From positions 30,974,998 to 31,038,997 of the forward strand of contig NC_088791.1 in NCBI RefSeq assembly GCF_011386835.1: DNA of 64,000 nt, written 5' to 3'. Source of the stretch: Chrysemys picta bellii. Lineage: Eukaryota > Chordata > Testudines > Emydidae. Below are positions 1 through 61,791 of this stretch, one piece after another. Position 1 is the first letter of the stretch. Each line of letters begins with the position of its first letter. Under the pieces are notes generated by a model. It made no database searches. It was not told the DNA's origin and was given only the letters and a program-made list of their open reading frames with translations. The position numbers and the translations under genes are program-made.

Positions 1-1236
1 CCTACACATGGAACTAGAAGCATTTCAGAGAGTGCTACCGTGGTGGTTCTGGATTTTAAACTCTTACCTAGCAGCCTACATTTGATCTCCAGCACCTCTC
101 TCCTATCTTACCCTACGTCACTGGTACCTATGTGTACCACGACCACAGGCTCCTCCCCAGCACTGCACATAAGTCTGACATATCCTCAGATTATACAAAA
201 TCTCATCTGACTTTAAAAAAAGGTGCAAGCTTCAAGCTCTCATAATTGTACAGAAATCCTTCCAAATGCGAACCGAGGGCAAACCAATCAACGTTACCTT
301 CCTGAGTCTCCAAGCAGCCTGAATTAATGGCTCAGAGAGGTTGTGGACTTCACAGTTCCTATTTATCTCATGGGAGGATCAGTTACAATAACACTTTGAT
401 GTCAGCGTTAATTGTTGCATTGGTGATCATTTTAGTAGACGGAAAGGGTTTGGGAGGAAGTTTTGGGGAGTGAGAGTTGGAAATTGCTGCAGTGAAGGAA
501 ATGCGGAGGAGAAGTACAAATACAAGGAATAGGGAAAGAAACAGAGAAGGAAGAGGGTGGGAAGAAACTAAAGACAGAAATAGCTGTGTTCCAAAGAGGG
601 GGCATATTATTTCACTTCATGATACTGAATATGACAATGAAGAACTTACTAAATAATAGTAACTAATAGTTTAGATACCAAGCATAAGCCAGATTCTATC
701 CTTGACTTTTGTGCAGGCATTCCACTAACATCAGTGGGTGTTCTGCTGTGGATGGGAGGGAGGATGAAGTCCAAAATTTATGCTCCAGCCCACGGATCAT
801 AACTAAAATTAGAATTCCTTCTTTCCCGTTGATTGAGCTTGACACCTCTGCTCCAGCTATTAAAATTACTTCAGTTAATTTCTATTCTTGATAATTTCAA
901 TGTACTGCTATACATGTGTCTGATCTCTGGCCCATGATATACTTTGGAGGAGTTGGGGTTTTGTTTTGTTAAAATAAAATGGGTATATATTATATTAGTA
1001 TTGAAACATGAGGTTTCCAAGAACAAAATTAAAGAGTGGAGCCAGCGAAACTCAGGAGCTGTCCGATGTCCATAAACCAATGATGATGATAAATAAAAAT
1101 ATCATGAGATCTAACAAATTCCATACTTTGAGAGCTATATTGAGACTAACTCTGAGTGGTAGAACTGCAGCTTGAATATACGAGAAACAATTTTAAAAAA
1201 TACTGAAAGATAAGATAATCTTCCCTGTCACCTTAG
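1..1236. other. KIF21A intron, mostly unassigned
   Basis: AT-rich intron. Bases 50-190 contain gtaccacgaccacaggctcc and resemble a dispersed turtle repeat seen in other loci, but no family can be named. A purine-rich tract lies at 495-600. Nothing else is recognisable. Confidence 0.3.
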
Positions 1237-22805
<21,569 letters not shown>

Positions 22806-23995
22806 ACATGAATTGAAATGATGGGCACAAATGAATACTGTGATAAAATGCTGTGTATTCTTAGTGCACTTTGCAGTGCATTTACTAGGTAAACACTGAC
22901 AACTGGAATAAACTGGAAAATGCAGCTGATCCCAACTGGTAAATATGTGTTGTATTCTACTAGAATTGATATCCTCCGAACACTTGCCCTGTATACTGTA
23001 TTTAAAAATAGCCTATTGGTAATATACTTGAGTCTCCCTGATATATCTAATGGCTGGATTTGTGTGCATATATAACACTTGTAATTTAAACAAATTGGAA
23101 AGTAATCTGCTCTAATAACAGTCTCAAACCTGTAACCTGAAATACAAAACAAAATACTCTATTGTACTTCACTCTCTCAGACATTCTGATGAGCTGATTT
23201 GTATCTTGGGATAACATGGGAATGATGCATACCGTACTAAGCCTTTAATTAAACTAGGCCTTGGTTTGAGATTGTAAAAGGCTACCTATATTGATGTTAT
23301 AAAAGTAGACTGAATAAAATATCTGAGAAAGTTGTTAGTGTGACAGATATTTTTAATATGACTGTTTCTGGCTAACAGTGAATGCCATATGATTTGTGTT
23401 AATGTTAGCGTATACTCTTTTTGACCAAAGTTGTGTAGCTGTGTATACTCTGTGCTCAGGACTAGAACTAAATTGCTGTTAAATTGTTATGTTTTATTAG
23501 TGCTTTGCCTATATTCTGTAATGAACAGTATTCTTAATGTCATAATAGACGTATATCTTAATCTATTTTTCTTATGAACTTGTTTTTAATCATCTCACAT
23601 TTTCTTTTTTTAACAGCAATTTGTCATTCATTTTTATCTAATTTTCTATGCTGCTAAAAATATTTCAGATATGCTATGTTTTGCAAACTTGGCAGTGACT
23701 ATGAGAACTGTACCACCGGCACTGGAAAAAGCTATGTAAATAGATGGATTGTAAAAAGAGAATATCTTATCTTGTGCCTATGTGGATTTTAAAATGCTGC
23801 AGAGTGTGAATATTGAAAGAGGATGTATAGTTTACCCAGCTGCTCCAAATATTAATTTGTAAATTCTGCAAGTTTTAAAAGTTTATGTAGGTTCAAAAAC
23901 AGTTTGAATTTTTTTTTTTTTTGCAGAAAATATCAGCCTGTAAATTGTAGCTTATGTAGGTGATGCTTAAATAAACATGTGACTGTGAATTATTT
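22806..23995 (+). other. KIF21A: KIF21A 3' untranslated region
   Basis: AT-rich sequence without long frames follows the stop. An early AATAAA lies at 23313-23318 and a stronger candidate at 23970-23975, followed by T/G-rich sequence; the 3' end is placed about 15-25 bases after the second. Which site is used cannot be seen. No obvious transposon lies inside, unlike the flanking introns. Confidence 0.7.
23970..23975 (+). terminator. KIF21A: Candidate polyadenylation signal AATAAA for KIF21A
   Basis: A canonical AATAAA followed within 30 bases by T/G-rich sequence. It lies 1.16 kb after the stop and about 1.5 kb before the next gene's TATA box. Confidence 0.6.
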
Positions 23996-24188
23996 CTCTG
24001 TGCATTTTTCACCATTCTGTCTGTAAAGAATGCATTATTAGAGTATGCTTCCTGAGGCTAAAAATTTTATATGAAATATACAGTTTTAATGCAATAGAAC
24101 GATCTGATGAGTAAAATATTCCATAGATTCTACTTCTGTACTGCTTCATTGTTCTAATTGCCCTTTATTATTTATTATGTGTGTTAAA

Positions 24189-24335
24189 ATAACACCTAGG
24201 AACCCCACCAAGGATTAGGGCCACATTTTGCTAGGTACAGTACAGACTTGTAACAAAGCAGACATTCCCCATCCCAGAGAGCTCACAATCTAAATTCCAG
24301 ACACTACACAACAGGACAACAAAACAGACAAAAGC
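24189..24335. repeat. Ancient SINE-like repeat fragment
   Basis: Contains the series tttgctaggtacagtacag, then catcccagagagctcacaa and tctaaattccag, resembling a dispersed amniote repeat with 'gctaggcactgtacaaac ... gagcttacaatctaa'. Recognised by memory only; family name uncertain. Confidence 0.45.
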
Positions 24336-24793
24336 CTTGAAAATTTCTATTAATTTGTTACATGAATTTCCCATCACATTAAATCAATTTGAAAAGTAGA
24401 TGAAAATTCATAAATCTTCTCACTTAATAATCTTAATTTACTCTAGTTGAGACTTGCACAGTAATAGCATTGTTTGAGTTAACAGTTGTGTTCAGGTTGT
24501 TGGAAAGCATCATTTACACTGGGAGTTTAAGCGCTCATTCTGACTACCAAAAAGGTACATGCTCGAAAGATTTAGGACCATATCACACCTTCCCATGGTA
24601 AAACCGTTAGGTGGCAGCTGTGTGTGTGAGTGAGTGTGCCCTCTAGGGTCTGGTCCACAGAGAGCAGAAGGCATTTGGTACTACTACCATCAGCTGCAGG
24701 AGTTCATCTGTAGCTTAAATTGTACTAGAGACCTGTGGTTGTGGAGCTTGAAAGTTCAGGGTTCTAATCCCACTACCCAGTTAGGGGTATGGA

Positions 24794-25021
24794 CAGGAGC
24801 GGTGCCAGGGTTTTTGCCGCCGTAGGCAGCAGCACTCCTGCTCTGAGCATTCGGCAGCCGGGGTCCTTCCACTCCGCGTCTTTGGGGCACTTTGGCGGAG
24901 GGTCCCGGAGCGAGTGAAGGACCCGCTGCTGAATTTCCACCGAAGACCCGGAGCGGAAGGACCCCCCGCCACCGAATTTCCGGCGACCGCCTAGGGTCGC
25001 CTAGTGGAAGCACCAGCCCTG
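24794..25021. mobile_element. Non-autonomous hAT-like element with 8-bp duplication
   Basis: GC-rich 228-bp block starting caggagcggtgccaggg and ending gcaccagccctg, which are imperfect inverted termini. It is flanked by ggtatgga and cgtatgga (7 of 8 match), the size expected for hAT. It sits in the 1.5-kb gap between KIF21A and the GH31 gene, about 440 bases before the TATA box, and is the most GC-rich part of that gap. Confidence 0.6.
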
Positions 25022-25459
25022 CGTATGGATTGGTGGATGTAAGATTTGTATAGTTACCATGTAATCTGCAGAACACATTCATTACTAGACGGCCCAGGTG
25101 ACTACCATAGGTCACCCTCATGCTGTCTGACTAATGTTTCCCCTCAGTGGGACAGTTGGTGAGGAGATCCTGGGAGCAGAGCCATGAAACCCCACAGATC
25201 CTGCCTGATTTCTGATGTCTTCCATCTGGCAGATTAGAGGAAAGCATCCAGCTCTTCAATTTTAATTTTAGTTTACTTTTAGTTTTTAGTAACCAACTTG
25301 TTTTACATTCTGTATCTTTATCCAGTAGAAAAACTTTACCTGACATGCGTAGAAGAGCATGTGTTTTGGTTAATCTCATGCCAGATACTAATGTTTGGAA
25401 AACGTTTGCAGTGTCTCAAATTACAGATATGCTGATGTAACTGTCATAGTGTTGCCCAT

Positions 25460-25466
25460 TATAAAA
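25460..25466 (+). promoter_or_regulatory. TATA box of the GH31 gene
   Basis: TATAAAAGG lies 40 bases before the start codon at 25506. With typical spacing, transcription would start near 25490, leaving a 5'UTR of only about 15 bases unless there is a further upstream exon. A TATA promoter without a CpG island fits a tissue-restricted gene. Confidence 0.55.
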
Positions 25467-25505
25467 GGCTGACATACTGTGTGAACTAATTCTACCTGTC
25501 TGACC

Positions 25506-53770
<28,265 letters not shown>

Positions 53771-53778
53771 CCCATAAT

Positions 53779-54276
53779 TAGGGCCCTACCAAATTCATGG
53801 CCATGAAAAAAGACCACGAAATCTGGTCTTTTGTGTGCTTTTTCCCTGTACTATACAGATTTCATGGGGAGACCAGAGTTTCTCAAATTGGGGGTCCTGA
53901 CCTAAAAAGCAGTTGTAGGGGGGTCACAAGGTTATTTTAAGGGGATTGTGATATTGCCACTCTTACTTCTGCGCTGCCTTCAGAGCTGAGCGGCAGGAAA
54001 GTGGTGGCTGTTGGCTAGTTGCCCAGTTCTGAAGGCAGAGCCACCGCCAACAGCAGCGTAGAAGTAAGGGAGGCAGTGCCACAACCCCCCCCCCACACAC
54101 ACACACACAATAACCTTGTGACATTCCCCCCCCGCCCGCAACTCCTTTTTGGGTCAGGACCCCTACAATTACTGTGAAATTTCAGATTTAAATACTGAAA
54201 TCATGAAATTTACTATTTTTAAAATCCTATGACTCTGAAATGGACCAAAATGGACTGTGAATTTGGTAGGGCCCTA
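53779..54276. mobile_element. hAT element, 498 bp, perfect 8-bp duplication
   Basis: Starts tagggccctaccaaattc and ends gaatttggtagggcccta, perfect inverted termini of 18 bp, flanked by cccataat at 53771-53778 and 54277-54284. A second element of the 'ctcaaattgggggtcctgac' type (about 53876-54175, ending gtcaggacccctacaatt) is nested inside. Confidence 0.85.
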
Positions 54277-54911
54277 CCCATAATATATGGGAAGCCTACC
54301 GCAAATGCATTTTGGGGAAACACTGGATTAATACAATAGTGTTTCTATACCACAGACCTGGATTAAATCAGATACTATGATGATCAGTGTCCTAGAAATA
54401 CCGTATTTTCCGGCGTATAAGACGACTGGGCGTATAAGACGACCCCCAACTTTTCCAGTTAAAATATAGAGTTTGGGATATACTCGCCGTATAAGACTAC
54501 CCCTCTTCCAACGCACACCAAAAAAAAATTTAAAAAACATCAGATTTGATTTCAATATGGTAATTTTAATTCAAATGCTTATGACATGCAGGTACTTAGC
54601 AGGAAAACTGTCACTTATAAACATAAGGCTGTTTGTCATCAAACATGTAAACATAAAACAGTGCAAGTGGATTAAACTTTTCCTAATTCACTCTAAAGCT
54701 GAAAGGAAGGATAAGACAATAAACCCATGGGAGCTGCCATGCTGTTTGTTTTCTAAGCTGTCAACCAAACTGGAACTGATGATGATAGGAGGAAGATAAC
54801 AAACAAGAGAGAGAGAGCAAGTGCCGGGCAAGTCCCTGGCGAGTTAGCAACGCCCATCATAACTGCAAGCTACGGTATTTTTACAGGTTTTGCTGGCGTG
54901 ACAGTTTCCCT

Positions 54912-56264
54912 TTAAAAGCCTTCAAAATCCTCCTGTTCATCATCTGATATCATAAGTACATCAATGACATCTTGTGATACATTTGTAAGGCAGTCATCGT
55001 ATGGATCGAATTCCGTATCAGATGGTGTGGTCTCAGCTTCGGCTTCCTCTTCATCTTGCCACAAGTAGTCGTCCTCCATACCATCTAATGAATTTGATAT
55101 GCCACACTTCTTGAAAGACTTGATTACTGTTTCTGCATCAATATCATTCCAGGCTTTTATGACAAACTTGCACAAAACATCCAACTGTGGAGCACGCATG
55201 TTTCCTCCTTTTGTGAATGACTTTTCGCCGCTAACCATCCATTCATTCCACTGTTCTCGAATGCGATCTTTAAATGGCTTGTTTAGGCACACATCCAGTG
55301 GCTGTACCAACGATGTCAATCATGCAGGAATAACTGCCGCATCTGTGTTTAGTCTTGCAAGCATTTGCTTGGTGCTGGGAGTTAAATGAGCCCTGAACAT
55401 ATCCCACACCAGTAGACTACATTTTTGAATAAGTCCACCTGGTCACCTGCTCCATACATTATCAAGCCATAGCTTTACCCCTTCTTCATCCATCCAGCCT
55501 TTTTCATTCACATGTACAAAACAACCAACAGGGAACTTGAATTTCGGCATTGTTTTTCTTTTAAAAATAATCATTGGTCTCAGTTTGGCGCCATCAGCTG
55601 TGCATCCTAGTACCACTGTAAAACTGGACTTCTCATGTCCTGTTGTTTTAATTAAAATTGTTTTTTCACCTTTTTGATGGACAGTTTTATTTCCAACCAT
55701 ATCAAAATTCATTGGAGTTTCATCCATATTTCCAATACTACTTAACGCATAGCCATGTTTAGTGCGCTGTTGTATTACGTATCGATGGAAACTATTTACT
55801 TTGCTATCAAGATCTGCAGGTAATTTTGGGGCAATTTTCATCTTTTGCCTCAGTACCATATTATGCCTTCCCATGAATCTAGTACACCAGGATACAGTGG
55901 CCTTAAATCTATTGCTGTGATCTGGGTTAGATTTGGCCCACTGAAGTGCAAAAAAACGTATTTTATTTCGTGTCACTACATAACCGTTTTGGCGATGCTC
56001 ATTCACCATGTCTGCTACATGTTTTTCGAGTTCTGGCCAATGTGGAGTGCCTCTTCTTAATGCACACTTACCCCTTGGCATACCCTTTAATGCTTTTTCA
56101 TTTGCTTTCCAGTCCCGAACCATCTTTTCTGTTACTCCATATTGTCTTGCAGCAGCGCAGTTATTATGTTCCATGGCAAAGTTTACAACTTTAAGTTTGA
56201 AACTGGCTTCATATTTCTTTCTTCTTGCTGGTGGAGCCATGATGGGGTTTTGACTGTTGGACAT
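54912..56264 (-). pseudogene. Pogo-like (POGK-like) DDE transposase, two in-frame stops
   Basis: The frame starts MSNSQNPIMAPPARRKKYEA and spans 450 codons in one phase; TGA at 55443-55445 and 55320-55322 are the only stops. Residues about 15-55 (ASFKLKVVNFAMEHNNCAAA, RQYGVTEKMVRDWK) form a helix-turn-helix like the Brinker-type domain of POGK. Residues about 60-130 look like a CENP-B-type second DNA-binding domain (FALQWAKS, SWCTRFMGRHN). The DDE_1 core follows, with NMDETPMNF, a second Asp in VWDMFRAH and a third in SLVQPLDV. The tail is acidic (DEEEAEAE). Both stops are one base from sense codons (probably CGA and GGA), so the copy died recently. An alternative is a domesticated gene, but TIRs and stops argue against it. 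Confidence 0.88.
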
Positions 56265-56344
56265 TTGTATACTGTACTGTATGTACTGGTGCTATACTGT
56301 ATGAACAGGTACAGATACTGGTGCTGTACTGTATGTGGTACCCA

Positions 56345-56411
56345 GTATACAACAACCAGCCAATCACGGCAAGCGATGTACCTTACCGATGATTGGCTGG
56401 TTGTTGTATAC
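56345..56411. repeat. 22-bp perfect hairpin upstream of the transposase
   Basis: gtatacaacaaccagccaat(ca) at 56345-56366 and its perfect complement at 56390-56411, with a 23-base loop, in the transposase leader. Confidence 0.85.
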
Positions 56412-56490
56412 AAAGCCTGCTTGGATTGGTCAGCTCTCCCTGCCTGCCCAGCCCTCCCTGTCTCCAAGACTATCAGAGCGGTAGCGCAAA

Positions 56491-56671
56491 CACGCCTCTT
56501 TCACCCATCTGGCCCGCCCTTGTATCCTATTACCTCCTTCTCTGCCTCTCAGATCTCGCACATGCGCGCCTGCGCCGCTTCACTGCAGTCCTCAGGAGCG
56601 AGATCTGAGAGGCAGAGAAGGAGGTACGGTAATAGGATACAAGGGCGGGCCAGACGGGTGAAAGAGGCGTG
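56491..56671. repeat. ~70-bp inverted repeat in the transposon leader
   Basis: Arms 56491-56558 and 56599-56671 pair almost throughout (cacgcctctttcaccc with gggtgaaagaggcgtg, ctctgcctctcagatctcg with its complement), with one 3-base gap and few mismatches. The loop of 40 bases is GC-rich. A transcript would fold into a long stem. Confidence 0.85.
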
Positions 56672-56999
56672 TTTTTCTGGGCACAGCGCCGCTCTCTCTC
56701 TTTTTTCCATACCCCGGGCGTCCCGGACGCCTGCAGCTTGCTCCGCCCTTCACTTACACCTTCCCGGTGAGGCGCCCCCTCACCTCGTCATTGGGCGGGG
56801 ATGCGGCCGCGGCCGTTTTTGAGCTCCCCCCACCATATGCGGCGACCGCAGATTCTCCAGTCCGGCTCGGAAGTTTCAGCACCCGCCCTATAAGACGACA
56901 CCCGGCGTATAAGACGACCCCCGACTTTTGAGAAGATTTTCCTGGGTTAAAAAGTAGTCTTATACGCCAGAAAATACAGTACATTAATGTTCTCCCCAT

Positions 57000-57554
57000 A
57001 TGACCAAGAGGAACGAAGTTTGTTGGTAATATCTTAGTCCCCATTTATTCATGTTGCAAAATCAACATATTTCAGCTACAGGGACCAACTGCAAGATTTA
57101 TGTAAAAATAGAAAAAGGATGGGTTGTAGTGGGGAAATATTACTCTTTTCCTACGGTGGGACTGGATAACGCAACTTACACTCCGGTAAGGAGAGAACTC
57201 TGTTTATTCTCTGTTTGTCTGGTGGTTGCCATCTTGGCCAACACTCCGATGATTGGACCTCCAGAGGTAAAAGCATAAGCTGCTACAGCTTGAGACAAAG
57301 AATCCTGGGTCTCTAGCTGGGCTATAATAGACTCATCTCTTCTGCAGATCAGGCACAGAGGAAGACCTGTAACACATACTGACCAATGGATTACATTAGT
57401 GTTCCAGAAAGGGCAAGATCTTTCTGTTTTTGTTTCTGCCAAGGGGAAAGGGATCCTCTAAAATTGCATGAAGGAAAAAGAACTTTGTTTGGTTTGGTTG
57501 ATTAGCTACCATAACTGTGGGGACCAGTGTTGTATACTGTGCTTTGTTTAAATA
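57000..57554. other. Intron sequence, possible unnamed repeat
   Basis: Bases 57061-57460 contain gaccaactgcaagatttatg and agaggaagacctgtaacaca, which I believe recur in turtle genomes, but I cannot name the family or find ends. The frame beginning at 57051 has no known domain and was not called as a GH31 exon. Confidence 0.3.
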
Positions 57555-58440
57555 ATCATAGAATCCTAGGACTGGAAGGGACCTTGAGAAGTCATCTAGT
57601 CCAGTCACCTGCACTCATGGAAGGACTAAGTATTATCTAGACCATCCCTGACAGGTGTTTGTCTAACCCGCTCTTAAAAATCTCCAATGATGTAGATTCC
57701 ACAACCTCCCTAGGCAATTTATTCCAGTGCTTAACCACCCTGACAGTTAGGAATTTTTCCTAATGTCCAACCTAAACCTCCCTTCCTGCAATTTAAGCCC
57801 ATTGCTTCTTGTCCTATCCTCAGAGGTTAAGGAGAACATTTTTTCTCCCTTCTCCTTGTAACAACCTTTTATGTACTTGAAAACTGTTATCATGTCTCCT
57901 CTCAGTCTTCTCTTCTACAGACTAAACAAACCAATTTTTTTCTATCTTCCCTCACAGGTCATGGTTTCTAGACCTTTAAACATTTTTGTTGCTCTTCTCT
58001 TGACTTTCTCCAATTTGTCCACATCTTTCCTGAAATGTGGCACCCAGAACTGGACACAATACTCCTGTTGAGGCCTAGTCAGCGTAGAGTAGAGTGGAAG
58101 AACTGCTTCTTGTGTCTTGCTTACAACACTCCTGCTATTACATCCCAGAATGATGTTCATTTTTTTTGCAGCAGTGTTGCATTGTTGACTCATATTTAGC
58201 TTGTGATCCTCCAGATCCCTTTCCGCAGCACTCCTTCCTAGGCCGTCATTTCCCATTTTGTATGTGTGCAGCTGATTGTTCCTTCCTAAGTGGAGTACTT
58301 TGCATTTGTCCTTCTTGAATTTCATCCTATTTACTTCAGACCATTTCTCCAGTTTGTCCAGATCATTTTGAATTATGATCCTATCCTCCAAAGCATTTGC
58401 AACCCCTCCCAGTTTGGTATCCAAGTCCACAAGGTCTTAT
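57555..58440 (-). mobile_element. CR1 LINE, RT thumb and 3' end
   Basis: Antisense CR1 ending aatcatagaatcctaggac. The minus-strand frame encodes LEKWSEVNRMKFKKDKCKVL, HLGRNNQLHTYKMGN and VDKLEKVKRRATKMFKGLET, the C-terminal CR1 RT. About 0.9 kb, 5'-truncated. Confidence 0.93.
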
Positions 58441-60100
58441 TTACAATATAACTTTTAAAGGATTTTTTTAAACCAGTTAGTGAAATACTTAGCTCTAAAC
58501 ACACCTTATGTGCACATGCAACATTACTAATGCAGCCAGGCGCTGTGGCTGCTAATCATGCATTCCCCTTGTTGAAAGCTTAAGCATTCAGAAATTACAA
58601 TGATGGGGCCATGTAAAAATTGTGGGAGACAGATAGAAGCCTGTCCTAGCACATGGTTTCCTTACTGTAATCAGTTTTCAATATTATTATTTTTCTGGAC
58701 AGACAGGAATTCCTAACTAAGCTATGTAGCTTGTTTGGCTGGTCTTCCTTCCAACTAGCTGCATGTATAGTAGGACATCTCAGAGTGCTAGTATCCAAGT
58801 GTTGCTGACACCACTCTCTGTGTATGTGTCCTCGGGATGCTCTATCCACTGCTGCCCAGATTTTCCTGCAATGCACTAAACATGGTGCACCCACAATTGT
58901 GAGGCAGAAAAGCTGCAGTGTGTCCCCTCAAACAAGGTGTTCAATTCTTCTTTCAATTACAATGCCACTGCATTGCAAATCATCGCAAAAAGGAGGCTGC
59001 AAAGCTGGTGAATTCCCCTGTGCAGCAGGAACCCCGGGGTGGGACAGAGCTGGTCTAGTGGCTGTTGGCCACCCACCCACATTTCCTGGCATAGGGCGTG
59101 TGGCCTGTGAAATGGGGATGTAGCTGGAGCTCGCTGGCATTCCATCTGTTCCTGGGTGCTGGAATAGTCCATTGGGCCATGGGCAGCCAGGCGTAAGTTA
59201 GAGCAGCTTGTAGTGATCTATTGTACTCGAGTATAATAGCATGGTTTAGAATTTAATCCTAGTCATGCAACATAGCCACACAACATAGTACTCTAACCAT
59301 ATTCTAAAACAGTAAAGTGTTGGGAGCAGGAATGAACTGTAAGGTAGAAGAACAAAATAATTGGTAAGACACCTGTCTGAACCATTTCTGTATTATGCTT
59401 CTCTGGGCTTTGATTATTTTACAAGTTTCACTAAGATACAAAAACTGCATTTGAAAATGATGGGTTGAGAAAACAAACCAGGGACAGCATAGAGGGAAAT
59501 GTTTGGGGACCTTTGCGTCTGTCAGGATTCAGAGATATTAACTAAGCTTTGAAAGGTTCACGCCTTCATTCACAGATGGAATCACATGCTGTTTTTAGAG
59601 CAGTTAGACTAAATTTTGCTAATGAAAACCCATGTAATTGGATTGGAGACTGCGGACACTATAAAACCATATTTGCCAGTCTCTAATGAGGGGAGAATCA
59701 CTGCTTGCTGCTGGTTTGCTTCTCTCCTCATTAAACACATTCCCAACTGGGCAGCGAACTCATATAAATAAATAGCCTGTTTGGGAATGTGAGGAGCAAT
59801 TGCTATTCAGTGGTCTGAGAACTGTTTCAAAAGAAGTGGCAGGTCACTTAGTTCTCCTGGTTATTAAAGGCCAGGAGGTTTATTAATTGTGCTCCTGCAC
59901 AGACAATTACTGACTCAGCAGTGCCATGGAAGAGACTCCATAAAGAAACACCAAAGGAGCACATACACCTTGCAAAGTGCTGGGTGGTAGAGTGTGTAAT
60001 TGCAATATTAGTGCATTCAAAACACAGGGGTACATCCAAACTCCTCAGGGTTAAAGCCAAAGATATCAGGAACCCAACACAAGGGCTATACTGGCAGTTT
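58441..60100. other. Intron or intergenic, unassigned
   Basis: No recognisable exon or repeat. Short frames show no domain. It cannot be told from the window whether this is still GH31 intron. Confidence 0.3.
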
Positions 60101-60524
60101 TTTAGGAAAATGAAGGTTACTTACTTGTAACCAAGGATCTTTGAGATGGACCCAGCACATTCCCCCTCTTGGAATAGGGGCTGACCAGTGCAGCTGAATG
60201 GTGGTCCCTGGGGTAAGCAGTGCCTCTGGCGTTAGCACTCGCATGCTCCCTTCTGCCTCTGCCCTCAGCATTTCAGCATGTTCTGAGGGCACGGCTGTAA
60301 AAGGGGGCATGGCTGTAAAAGGGGGCACAGCAGCTGATCCTGCCTCTGTTTCTTCCACGGAAGGAGGGTGGGGGGTGCAAATGTGCAGAGTCCATCTTGA
60401 AGAATCTAGTTTACAAGTAAGTAACCTTCATTTCTTCTTCAAGTGTCCTCTGCATATTCCCACTCTTGGCAATAGTTTGGCAAACAGTATATAGTAAAAT
60501 GGCTGGTGGGACAAGATGTCCTAA

Positions 60525-60990
60525 TTAAATAGATTGGAGAACTGTCCTGCCAAACTGTGCATCAGACCTAGCAGCTATGTCTAATGCATAATGTTTAGTA
60601 AAAGGATGTATTGAGCTCCTTTTGGCTGCTTTACAAATTTCTATTAATGGGAGGTGTTTGAAGTATGCTGCTGAAGTAACAACTGCCCTGGTAGAATGGG
60701 TTTTAATAGCAGAAGAAAGCGATTGTGATACTTTCTTATACTCTCTTCTATGGCCCATCTAGTTTAAGCAGAAAAAGCTTTTCCTTTATAATTATCTGAA
60801 TAGGAAACAGTTTATGAGCAATCCTGAATATTTCTGTTCTATCCAAATAATTAGTTAAAACTCTTTTAACATCCAAACAATGTAACTTTGATTCACTCTT
60901 ATGAGGTTTTCAAAAGAATACTGGAAGGTTAATACGTCAGCTAATACATTGATGAACATGAAAATCAGAAATTACTTTAAGTAAAAATTT
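60525..60990 (-). pseudogene. DIRS tyrosine recombinase remnant
   Basis: Minus-strand segments LDVKRVLTNYLDRTE and, further on, KTHSTRAVVTSAAYFKHLPL, IEICKAAKRSSIHPFTKHYA, LDIAARSDAQFGRTVLQ. HSTRAVxTS carries the conserved His-x-x-Arg pair of tyrosine recombinases, and HPFTKHYALD holds the C-terminal Tyr. The parts are in different frames. Confidence 0.82.
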
Positions 60991-60999
60991 AGGGTGCAG

Positions 61000-61791
61000 T
61001 CAGAGCACTACTTTGTTCACCCTTGCTCTTGAACAAAAGTAGTATTTAATATTGAGGCTAATGGCAAAGAGGTCTATGCTTGGAAATTCCCAAGGATTGA
61101 AGATGTCCTGAATCACTGATTGCTTCAGAGACCATTTATGACTCTGCAAAGAGTCCCTGCTCAGTTGATCCACTAGTTGGTTCTGAGATCCTGCTATATG
61201 CAATGCAGTTAAATAAATTTCCTGACATACACCAGTCCCACAGTTTTATTGCTTCTCGGCAAAGTTGTGATGATCTGTTTATTTACATACTACATTGCTG
61301 TCATTGTCCTTGGCAACTTGAACCACAGAGCCCTGAATTTGGGGAAGGAAAGATTTGAGTGTTAAATGGACATTGATGTGAAGTTATAATTGTTGCAGAT
61401 TCCACAGTCTCCTTGCCATTAATGTGCTGAGATGTGCACCCCAACTGGTCTTGGAAGCATCTGTTCTAGCTGTTACTGAAAGAGGCAAGGGATTGAACAT
61501 CACTCTTTTCAGTAGATTCATGGGCTTCAGTCTCCACAGAAGAGCATTTGAGACCTTCGCTGGGACTGTAAGCATCATGTGCATACTGCACATTATTGGC
61601 TTGAAATTTCTTGAAACCCAGTGTTGAAGAAGACTCATTCTGAGCCTTGCGTAAGGTGTAACATAGATTGTTGATGCCATAAGATCCAGAAAGGGGAGGA
61701 AGAATAGTACTGACTGTATTGGTTGCTGAAATAAGCATTGTGTGGTGGATTTCAGTTCTTGGAATTTGTCCTCTATGAGGTAAGCTCTCAC
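61000..61791 (-). pseudogene. DIRS RNase H remnant
   Basis: Minus-strand frames encode VTARTDASKTSWGAHLSTLM (first catalytic Asp of RNase H) and HIAGSQNQLVDQLSRDSLQS, then FPSIDLFAISLN. Between its end (about 61000) and the recombinase there is a sudden jump, so the usual methyltransferase-like region is deleted. Confidence 0.8.

Larger units (their letters stand above)
54401..56979 (-). mobile_element. Pogo-superfamily DNA transposon, near full length
   Basis: 2.58 kb with termini ccgtattttccggcgtataa (54401) and ttatacgccagaaaatacag (ending 56979), differing at two positions, flanked by TA. Next to each end lie further copies of cgtataagacgac. The transposase frame is on the minus strand at 54912-56264, with a CpG-rich, hairpin-bearing leader at 56270-56900. 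It is the only coding DNA transposon in the window and looks young. Confidence 0.88.

Noticed and set aside
54060..54140. (AC)n and C-runs as a separate microsatellite finding
   Set aside because: They are low-complexity parts of the hAT element at 53779-54276 and add nothing.
54912..55319. Acidic 135-codon frame considered as an independent gene
   Set aside because: It is in phase with the upstream transposase frame and contains its third catalytic Asp; only TGA codons separate the parts.
57051..57278. Frame considered as a further GH31 exon (contains YYSFPTVGLDNATY)
   Set aside because: It does not align with the segment expected after VVQQYTE, phases do not fit, and similar sequence appears to recur as a repeat.
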